The translations under genes and the position numbers were made by a program. 11,904 nt of DNA from Phenylobacterium sp. CCH9-H3 (GTDB lineage Bacteria > Pseudomonadota > Alphaproteobacteria > Caulobacterales > Caulobacteraceae): contig NZ_LSJI01000275.1 of NCBI RefSeq assembly GCF_001557235.1, positions 1 to 11,904 on the forward strand, in the 5' to 3' direction. Numbering within the stretch: position 1 is the first letter of the stretch; the number at the start of each line of letters is the position of its first letter. This document shows positions 6,410 through 11,904 of the stretch, in pieces. Below the pieces are notes generated by a model. The model made no database searches. It was given only the letters and a program-made list of their open reading frames with translations, and was not told where the DNA came from.

Positions 6410-7343
6410 GCGCGAAAGAGACGAACACTCCGGCACCGAAACCACCGGCCACGAGTGGGACGGGATCAAGGAGCTCGATACGCCGCTGCCGCGCTGGTGG
6501 CTGTGGGTGTTCTACGGCTCGATCGCCGTGGCCGCCGTCTACTGGGTGCTGATGCCGGCCTGGCCCGGCCTCACCGGCTACACCCGCGGCATCCTGGAAC
6601 ATTCCGACCGGGCCGAGGTGGTGAGCGAGCTGAAAGGCCTGGCCGCCCAGCGCCAGGCGGGCGAGAGCCGGCTGCGCTCGGCCAGCCTCCAGGAGATCGA
6701 GGCCGATCCCGAGCTGCAGGCCTATGCCATGCAGGTCGGCACGTCGGTGTTCGGCGACAACTGCGCCACCTGCCACGGCGCCGGCGGCGCGGGCGGCAGG
6801 GGCTATCCGAACCTGCGGGACGACGTCTGGCTCTGGGGCGGCAAGCTGGACCAGATCCGCCACACCATCCAGGTGGGCGTGCGGTCGGGTCACGCCACGG
6901 CCCTGGGCGAGAAGGTCATGCCGGCGTTCGGCCGTGACCAGCTCCTGACCGAAGCCCAGATCGGCGACCTCACCGAATATGTGATGGCGCTGTCGGGCCG
7001 GAAGGCCAACGCCGCGGCGGTGGGCCGGGCGCGCCAGACTTTTGCCGACCAATGCTCGGCCTGCCACGGCCCGGCCGGGACCGGCGACATGGCTCAGGGC
7101 ATCCCGAACCTGACCGACGCCGAATGGCTCTACGGCTCCGACCGGGCCGCGATCCACGAACAGATCTTCAACGGCCGCAACGGCGTCATGCCCACCTGGG
7201 AAGCCCGCTTCTCGCCGGAGACGATCAAGGCGCTGGCCGTGTACGTGCACGCCAACGCCGGCGGGGTCGCCGAGCCGGTCGTGGCCCCGGCGCCCATGCC
7301 GGTGGCCGGGGAGGCCGTCGCCGCAGGAGCCGCCGGCCGGTGA
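6402..7343 (+). CDS. ccoP: cbb3-type cytochrome c oxidase subunit III, dihaem cytochrome c
   Basis: This 313-residue membrane-anchored cytochrome is the electron entry point of the oxidase. The N-terminal helix (about 31-52, with PRWWLWVF) anchors two cytochrome c domains. Haem 1 is CATCH (Cys121, Cys124, His125) with probable ligand Met173 in KVMPAF. Haem 2 is CSACH (Cys218, Cys221, His222) with probable ligand Met263 in GVMPTW. The tail after about residue 286 is Ala/Pro/Val-rich low complexity, making the protein slightly longer than usual; its role is unclear. The gene overlaps ccoQ by 8 nt at the front and ccoG by 4 nt at the end. Confidence 0.97.
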   Translation: MSERERDEHSGTETTGHEWDGIKELDTPLPRWWLWVFYGSIAVAAVYWVLMPAWPGLTGYTRGILEHSDRAEVVSELKGLAAQRQAGESRLRSASLQEIEADPELQAYAMQVGTSVFGDNCATCHGAGGAGGRGYPNLRDDVWLWGGKLDQIRHTIQVGVRSGHATALGEKVMPAFGRDQLLTEAQIGDLTEYVMALSGRKANAAAVGRARQTFADQCSACHGPAGTGDMAQGIPNLTDAEWLYGSDRAAIHEQIFNGRNGVMPTWEARFSPETIKALAVYVHANAGGVAEPVVAPAPMPVAGEAVAAGAAGR

Positions 7344-8845
7344 CCACCGTCATCAACACCGTCGCGAACCGCGAACCGCCGGACGGCCCGGGCTCCGGCC
7401 CGCAGTCCGCGGCCGAGCGGGCGCGCGCCAAGGCCAAGGACACGGGCGGCCTCTACAAGCCGCGCGTGCCGATCTACCCCAAGCTGGTCCACGGCAAGTG
7501 GCGGCGGATCAAGTGGGCGCTGCTCATCGCGACCCTGGCGATCTACTACATCACGCCGTGGATCCGGTGGGAGCGCCCCGGCGCCCTGCCGGACCAGGCT
7601 GTGCTGGTCGATTTCTTCGGCCGCCGCTTCTACTTCTTCGGCATCCAGCTCTGGCCGCAGGAGGTCTATTTCATCACCGGCCTTTTGGTGATGGCGGCCC
7701 TGGCGCTGTTCCTGGTGACGGCGCTGTTCGGCCGGCTCTGGTGCGGCTACGCCTGCCCCCAGACCGTCTGGACGGACCTCTACATCTACGTTGAGCGGAT
7801 GTTCGAGGGCGACCGCAACGCGCGCATGCGCCTCGCGGCCGCGCCCTGGTCGTTCGACAAGCTCTGGCGCAAGGGTGGCAAGCACGCGGTCTGGCTGGGC
7901 GTGGCCTTCGCCACCGGCGGCGCCTGGATCTTCTACTTCCGCGACGCGCCGACCCTGCTGACCGAATTCTGGACCGGCCAGGCGCCGATGACCTCGTACA
8001 TCTCGTGCGCGCTGCTGACGGCCACCACCTATGTGTTCGCCGGCCACATGCGCGAGCAGGTCTGCATCTACATGTGCCCCTGGCCCCGCATCCAGGGCGC
8101 GATGCTGGACGACCACTCCCTGCAGGTCACCTACCGGCGCGACCGGGGCGAACTGCGCGGGCCGCACAAGAAGGGCCAGGGCTGGGAGGGCCGGGGCGAC
8201 TGCATCGACTGCCACGCCTGCGTGGTCGCCTGTCCCATGGGCATCGACATCCGCAACGGGCCGCAGCTGGAATGCATCAACTGCGGCCTCTGCATCGACG
8301 CCTGCGACGAGATCATGGACCGGGTAGGCCGTCCCCGCGACCTGATCGCCTACGACACCGATTTCGCGGTGTCCGAACGGGCCGCCGGCCGCAAGCCGTC
8401 CTACCAGTTCGTCCGCGCCCGCACGCTCTACTACGCCCTGGCCCTGGTGCTGGTCTCCAGCCTGGTCGGCTGGGGTCTGCTGAACCGCGAGCCTCTCGAT
8501 CTGCACGCCCTGCGCGACCGAAACCCGATGTTCGTGCGGCTGCACGATGGGTCGGTGCGCAACGGCTATACGCTGAAGATCGCCAACCGGACCTTCACGG
8601 CCCAGACCGTCGAGATCGCCATCGTCGGCGTGCCCGGCGCCCGCCTCAGCGCGCCCGGCGATCCGCCCGGCGCCGTGGTGCGCACCACCGTTCCGGCCAA
8701 CGAGGTGCGGGGCCTGCGGGTGTTCGTGACCGCCCCCGCCGGAGCGACCGAAGCCAGCCTGCCCGCCGTCTTCACCATCCGCGGCGACAAGGCGAGCGCC
8801 GAGGCCAAGACCACCTTCCTCACCGGAGCGGAGAGCGCCCCATGA
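7340..8845 (+). CDS. ccoG: CcoG (FixG/RdxA), cupric reductase for cbb3 assembly
   Basis: A 501-residue inner-membrane iron-sulfur protein; the family reduces Cu(II) to Cu(I) for insertion into CcoN. Two ferredoxin-like clusters are visible: Cys288, 291, 294 and 298, and Cys312, 315, 318 and 322, each CxxCxxCxxxC. Two CxxxC pairs in or near the membrane part (Cys135/139 in LWCGYACP, Cys242/246 in VCIYMCPWPR) are the conserved membrane cysteines. Hydrophobic segments lie at about 57-76, 108-131, 183-201, 219-235 and 362-381. Residues from about 385 form the C-terminal Ig-like FixG domain. The start is GTG overlapping the ccoP stop (GTGA); upstream in-frame codons fall inside ccoP, so this start is the natural one. 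The stop overlaps the ccoH start. Confidence 0.96.
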   Translation: MTTVINTVANREPPDGPGSGPQSAAERARAKAKDTGGLYKPRVPIYPKLVHGKWRRIKWALLIATLAIYYITPWIRWERPGALPDQAVLVDFFGRRFYFFGIQLWPQEVYFITGLLVMAALALFLVTALFGRLWCGYACPQTVWTDLYIYVERMFEGDRNARMRLAAAPWSFDKLWRKGGKHAVWLGVAFATGGAWIFYFRDAPTLLTEFWTGQAPMTSYISCALLTATTYVFAGHMREQVCIYMCPWPRIQGAMLDDHSLQVTYRRDRGELRGPHKKGQGWEGRGDCIDCHACVVACPMGIDIRNGPQLECINCGLCIDACDEIMDRVGRPRDLIAYDTDFAVSERAAGRKPSYQFVRARTLYYALALVLVSSLVGWGLLNREPLDLHALRDRNPMFVRLHDGSVRNGYTLKIANRTFTAQTVEIAIVGVPGARLSAPGDPPGAVVRTTVPANEVRGLRVFVTAPAGATEASLPAVFTIRGDKASAEAKTTFLTGAESAP

Positions 8846-9333
8846 GCCTTGTCCCCAACACCCCCCGGCGCCCCTTCGAGGTGCGCGGCTGGCACGTGCT
8901 GGCGGGCGTCAGCGCCTTCTTCGCGGTGATCATCGCGGTGGATGCGAGCTTCATGGTGATCGCGATCCGCACCTTCCCCGGACAGGTTTCGGTGACGCCC
9001 TACGAGGACGGCCTGCTCTACAATCGCCGCATCGCCCAGTTGGAGGCGCAGGAGCGGCTCGGCTGGCGCGCCTCGGCAGGGGCCGAACCGGGGCAGGTGG
9101 CCCTCGAATTCCGCGACCGCGACGGCCGCGCCCTGCAGGGTCTGGCCATCAGCGGCCGGCTGCGCCGCCCCGCCACGGATGCGGGCCGGGTCGAGTTGCG
9201 GTTCGTCGAAGATGGCCCCGGCCGTTACGTGGCCCCGGCGGGCCGGCTGGACGGCGCCTGGGATCTCACCGCGGAGGCGCGAGGACCGCAGGGCGGCGCC
9301 TTCGTCGCCGAGCGGAGGCTCACATGGCCCTGA
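8842..9333 (+). CDS. ccoH: CcoH/FixH cbb3 oxidase assembly protein
   Basis: A 163-residue membrane protein of the FixH family. A single transmembrane helix at about 18-42, preceded by RRPFEVRGWHVL, is followed by TFPGQVSVTPYEDGLLYNR, the recognisable start of the FixH periplasmic domain, and a beta-rich remainder. CcoH is needed for stable assembly of cbb3 oxidase and contacts the CcoN subcomplex. The gene overlaps ccoG by 4 nt and ccoI by 10 nt. Length and order are typical. Confidence 0.93.
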   Translation: MSLVPNTPRRPFEVRGWHVLAGVSAFFAVIIAVDASFMVIAIRTFPGQVSVTPYEDGLLYNRRIAQLEAQERLGWRASAGAEPGQVALEFRDRDGRALQGLAISGRLRRPATDAGRVELRFVEDGPGRYVAPAGRLDGAWDLTAEARGPQGGAFVAERRLTWP

Positions 9334-11492
9334 CCTACGAGGCCGCGCGCACGGACCTGGGGGCGTTCCTCTCACGGCGCGAGGACGGGCGCAGCAGCCT
9401 GGACCTGCTGGTCCCCGACGCCCGCTGCGCCGGCTGCATGGCCAAGATCGAGCGCGAGATGCAGGCGCTGCCGGGCGTCGCCGCCGCACGGCTGAACCTC
9501 ACGCAGAAGCGGCTCACCGTCGAATTCCGCGCCGGCGCCGGGGATGCGGGCGGCGTGGTCGACACCCTGGCGCGCCTGGGCTACCCGGCGACGCCGTACG
9601 ATCCCGGACAAGCCCGGGAGGCGCACGACCGCGAAGGCCGCCAGCTGATCCTGGCCATGGCCGTCGCCGGCTTCGGCGTCATGAACACCATGATGTTCTC
9701 GGTGCCGATCTGGGCCGGCCTCTTCGGGCAGGAGCTGGGGCCGGCGACGCGCGTCCTGATGATGTGGTTTTCGGGCATCGTGGGGGCGCCGTGCGCGCTC
9801 TACGCGGGCATGCCCTTCTTCCGCTCGGCCTGGCGCTCGCTGAAGGCGCGGCGGGCGAACATGGACGTGCCGATCTCGATCGGCGTCATCCTCACCTTGG
9901 CGATCAGCTTCTCCGAGACGGTGCTGGGCGGGCGGGACGCCTATTTCGACGCGGCGGTGTCGCTGCTGTTCCTGTTGCTGATCGGGCGCTGGCTGGAACA
10001 CCGGCTGCGCGCCCGAGCCTCGAGCGCGGCGGCGGACCTCCTGGCCCTGCAGGCGCCGACGGCCACGCTGATCGGCGCCGGCGACGTGCTCACCGCCACG
10101 CCGGTGGACAAGGTCCAGCCCGGGGATCTCCTGCTGGTCCGGCCCGGCGACCGCCTGCCGGTGGACGGCGAGATCGTCTCGGGCGCGTCCGAACTCGACA
10201 ACAGCCTCCTCACCGGCGAGACCGCGCCCGTGGCGGTCGCCGCGGGCCAGGCCTGCCGGGCCGGAGCCCTGAACCTGTCCGGCGCCCTGCGGCTGCGCGC
10301 CTCCGCCCGCTCCGAGGATTCCGCCCTGGCCGCCATCGCCCGGCTGGTGGAGATGGGCGCGCAGTCCAAGTCGAAATACGTGCGGCTGGCCGACAAGGCG
10401 GCCGCCATCTACGTGCCCGTCGTCCACACCGTGGCCCTGCTGACGTTCGCGGGTGGCTGGGCGCTGGGCCTCGGCCCGCGCGAGGCGCTGATCCGGGCCG
10501 TCGCCGTGCTGATCGTGACCTGCCCCTGCGCCCTGGGCCTCGCTGTTCCGGCGGTCCAGATCACGGCTTCGGCGCGCCTCTTCCGCCGGGGCGTGCTGGT
10601 GAAGTCCGGGGCGGCGCTGGAGCGCCTGGCCGACGTGGACCACGTGATCTTCGACAAGACCGGCGTGCTCACCCTGGGTCGTCCGCGCCTGAGGGACACC
10701 GCCGCCGCCGCCATCGCCATGGCCGCGCCGCTGGCCCGCGCCTCGCGCCATCCCCTGGCCCACGCCCTGGCCGAGGCGGCGGGCGACGGCCCCCTGGCTG
10801 AGGACGTGACGGAGCATCCCGGCGAGGGCGTCGAAGGGGTCGTCGACGGCCGCCGCTGCCGGCTGGGCAAGGCGGCCTTCCTGGGCGTGCAGAGCCACGC
10901 CGCCGAGACCGAGCTGTGGTTCGGCTTCGACAACGACATCCGCATCCGCTTCGCCTTCGTCGATCCGATGCGGGCCGACGTGGCGCAGACAGTCGCCGCG
11001 CTGCGCGCCCGCGGCCTGTCGGCCGAGATCCTGTCGGGCGACCTGCCGGGACCGGTGGAGCGGGCCGCCGCCGCCGCCGGCGTCGCCCGGTGGCGGGCCG
11101 GATGCACGCCGGCCGACAAGGCGGCCATCGTCGACGAACTGACCCGCCAGGGGCGCAAGGTGCTGATGGTGGGCGACGGCCTCAACGACGCCGGCGCCCT
11201 CGCCAAGGCGCACGCCGCCATGGCGCCCGGCACGGCGCTGGAGGCGAGCCAGAACGCCGCCGACCTGGTCTTCTCGGGCGAGAGCCTCATGACCGTCGTG
11301 GACGCCGTCGATGTGGCCCGCAGCGCCCGGGCCCGCGCCATGGAGAACTTCGGCCTGGCGGCCCTCTACAACCTGATCGCCGCGCCGGCGGCCATGGTGG
11401 GCCTGGTGAACCCGTTCGTTGCGGCCATCGCCATGTCCGGCTCGTCGCTGGTGGTCACCCTCAACGCGCTGCGCACCGGAGCCCGCCGATGA
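9324..11492 (+). CDS. ccoI: CcoI/FixI copper-translocating P1B-type ATPase
   Basis: This 722-residue pump moves copper out of the cytoplasm for delivery to the oxidase. In order: an N-terminal metal-binding domain with CAGC (Cys35, Cys38); the actuator loop LTGET (296-300); CPC in the membrane (400-402); the phosphorylation site DKTG at Asp444; HP in the nucleotide-binding domain (476-477); the hinge GDGLND (617-622); and the last helices with YN (682-683) and MSGSS (704-708). This set defines the Cu(I)-specific P1B-1 class. The phosphorylation motif reads DKTGVLT rather than the usual DKTGTLT, while the Asp, Lys and first Thr are intact. The start overlaps ccoH by 10 nt and the stop overlaps ccoS by 4 nt. 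Operon context identifies CcoI rather than a detoxifying CopA. Confidence 0.96.
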   Translation: MALTYEAARTDLGAFLSRREDGRSSLDLLVPDARCAGCMAKIEREMQALPGVAAARLNLTQKRLTVEFRAGAGDAGGVVDTLARLGYPATPYDPGQAREAHDREGRQLILAMAVAGFGVMNTMMFSVPIWAGLFGQELGPATRVLMMWFSGIVGAPCALYAGMPFFRSAWRSLKARRANMDVPISIGVILTLAISFSETVLGGRDAYFDAAVSLLFLLLIGRWLEHRLRARASSAAADLLALQAPTATLIGAGDVLTATPVDKVQPGDLLLVRPGDRLPVDGEIVSGASELDNSLLTGETAPVAVAAGQACRAGALNLSGALRLRASARSEDSALAAIARLVEMGAQSKSKYVRLADKAAAIYVPVVHTVALLTFAGGWALGLGPREALIRAVAVLIVTCPCALGLAVPAVQITASARLFRRGVLVKSGAALERLADVDHVIFDKTGVLTLGRPRLRDTAAAAIAMAAPLARASRHPLAHALAEAAGDGPLAEDVTEHPGEGVEGVVDGRRCRLGKAAFLGVQSHAAETELWFGFDNDIRIRFAFVDPMRADVAQTVAALRARGLSAEILSGDLPGPVERAAAAAGVARWRAGCTPADKAAIVDELTRQGRKVLMVGDGLNDAGALAKAHAAMAPGTALEASQNAADLVFSGESLMTVVDAVDVARSARARAMENFGLAALYNLIAAPAAMVGLVNPFVAAIAMSGSSLVVTLNALRTGARR

Positions 11493-11647
11493 ACATCGTC
11501 CTGTTCCTGGCCCCCTTCTCGCTGGGCCTGGGCCTGATGGCGGTCGCCGCCTTCTGGTGGAGCCTCAAGGCGGGGCAGTACGAAGATCCTGTGGGCGACG
11601 CCGCCCGCATCCTGGTCGAGGACCCCGAGGACCGGCCCTCGGCCTGA
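11489..11647 (+). CDS. ccoS: CcoS/FixS cbb3 oxidase maturation protein
   Basis: A 52-residue single-span protein. Its helix (about 4-25) runs into FWWSLKAGQYEDP, the typical CcoS/FixS segment, followed by DAARILVED and an acidic end. CcoS is needed for putting haem b and copper into CcoN. The ATG overlaps the ccoI stop (ATGA). This is the last gene of the oxidase operon; its stop lies 8 nt before the FNR-like box of the next unit, so the two units are packed tightly and no terminator is visible between them. Confidence 0.94.
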   Translation: MNIVLFLAPFSLGLGLMAVAAFWWSLKAGQYEDPVGDAARILVEDPEDRPSA

Positions 11648-11655
11648 AGCGGGTC

Positions 11656-11669
11656 TTGATCCCGATCAA
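11656..11669 (+). promoter_or_regulatory. perfect FNR/FixK box upstream of the small peptide gene and hemA
   Basis: TTGAT-CCCG-ATCAA is a perfect match to the FNR/FixK consensus, the best in the window. It is centred at 11662.5, about 60 nt before the ATG at 11722. With the box near -41, transcription would begin near 11704, just ahead of the ribosome site. FnrL control of hemA is established in Rhodobacter, which supports the reading. Confidence 0.82.
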
Positions 11670-11721
11670 GGCGGCCCGGGAGGGCCTGCGGAATCCTGCG
11701 CCTCGCTGAGAGGAGATTCCG

Positions 11722-11832
11722 ATGACCCCATTCCTGACGCTCGTGCTCGCCGGCTACGCCCTGTTCATGGTCGTGCTGGGCGTGGTCTGGGCCCGCAACG
11801 CCCTGGCCGACCTGCGCGAGACGCGTCGCTAG
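11722..11832 (+). CDS. 36-residue single-span membrane peptide upstream of hemA
   Basis: A short gene with strong support. AGGAG (11711-11715) lies 6 nt before the ATG, nearly every codon ends in G or C as in neighbouring genes, and TAG closes it one base before hemA. The product has one hydrophobic helix at about residues 4-24 (LTLVLAGYALFMVVLGVVWA) followed by a charged tail (NALADLRETRR). I do not recognise it. Size and layout recall small accessory subunits such as CcoM of cbb3 oxidase or CydX of cytochrome bd, and the Tyr-helix-Arg-rich-tail pattern loosely recalls CcmD of the haem exporter; none is shown. It is the first gene after the perfect FNR box, and its translation probably helps that of hemA. 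Confidence 0.75.
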   Translation: MTPFLTLVLAGYALFMVVLGVVWARNALADLRETRR

Positions 11833-11833
11833 G

Positions 11834-11904
11834 ATGGACTACGCCCACGCCTTCCGTAGTGCTCTGGACCGTGTGCGGTCTGAGGGTCGCTATCGTGTGT
11901 TTGC
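11834..11904 (+). CDS. hemA: 5-aminolevulinate synthase (5' end only)
   Basis: Only the first 23 complete codons are present. The N-terminus starts MDYAHAF and includes EGRYRVF, the hallmark opening of alphaproteobacterial 5-aminolevulinate synthase (Shemin pathway), which condenses glycine and succinyl-CoA with pyridoxal phosphate. The start is one base after the stop of the 36-residue peptide gene and has no good ribosome site of its own, so coupled translation is likely. Codon use differs from the neighbours: about 9 of 23 codons end in T (CGT, AGT, GCT, TCT, GGT, TAT, TTT). The perfect FNR box upstream implies more haem supply at low oxygen, matching the demand of the cbb3 oxidase. The family call rests on a short segment but is distinctive. 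Confidence 0.85.
   Translation, partial: MDYAHAFRSALDRVRSEGRYRVF

Noticed and set aside
7052..7339. Extension of ccoG upstream to an ATG at 7052
   Set aside because: It would overlap nearly 300 nt of ccoP and add Arg/Gly-rich residues unlike CcoG; the GTG overlapping the ccoP stop gives the normal length.
7130..8545. A 471-codon open frame antisense to ccoP/ccoG
   Set aside because: Low-complexity His/Ala/Gly product spanning two well-defined genes; a shadow frame.
9372..11213. A 613-codon open frame antisense to ccoI
   Set aside because: Same artefact of high GC at third codon positions; no motif, and ccoI carries every expected P1B-ATPase motif.
1..11904. Mobile elements, CRISPR arrays, tRNA or rRNA genes
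   Set aside because: No transposase or integrase frames, no regularly spaced repeats, and no tRNA arm motifs were found on either strand by reading.

Overview
The window is a gene-dense, very GC-rich stretch with strong G/C bias at third codon positions. Gene content and order point to an alphaproteobacterium, probably of the Caulobacter/Phenylobacterium type. That placement is an inference from GC content, an eight-gene cco operon, and a downstream gene whose N-terminus matches the alphaproteobacterial 5-aminolevulinate synthase. No mobile element, CRISPR array, rRNA or tRNA was seen.

Layout. (1) 1-598 (+): the 3' part of a YcbB-type L,D-transpeptidase gene, cut by the window edge. (2) 599-812: an intergenic stretch with a promoter-like sequence overlapping an inverted repeat and, about 150 nt further on, a strong hairpin terminator; together they could bound a small RNA. 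(3) 813-2648 (-): a tight three-gene operon, transcribed as a short-chain dehydrogenase, a four-helix membrane protein and a flavodoxin-fold quinone reductase. (4) 2720-3367 (-): an OmpW-family outer-membrane porin. (5) 3426-3710 (-): a small membrane protein with a Cys/His cluster, divergent from the cco operon. (6) 3836-11647 (+): a complete cbb3 cytochrome oxidase operon, ccoN-ccoO-ccoQ-ccoP-ccoG-ccoH-ccoI-ccoS, in which every junction after ccoN-ccoO overlaps. (7) 11722-11904 (+): an unrecognised 36-residue membrane peptide gene followed after one base by the start of hemA.

How it fits together. CcoNOQP is the high-affinity haem-copper terminal oxidase used at low oxygen. CcoG (cupric reductase), CcoI (copper P1B-ATPase), CcoH and CcoS build and load it, and HemA starts synthesis of the haem it needs. 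Three FNR/FixK-type boxes (TTGAT-N4-ATCAA-like) lie where such control is expected: 3764-3777 between ccoN and the divergent small gene, 3438-3451 upstream of ompW, and a perfect one at 11656-11669 upstream of the small peptide gene and hemA. A fourth, weaker one (2701-2714) precedes the dehydrogenase operon. The window therefore reads as one oxygen-responsive neighbourhood.

The core is a well-known system. The less described items are the 36-residue peptide gene coupled to hemA, the Cys/His membrane protein sharing the ccoN promoter region, the possible small RNA at about 649-805, and inverted repeats in the promoter regions.
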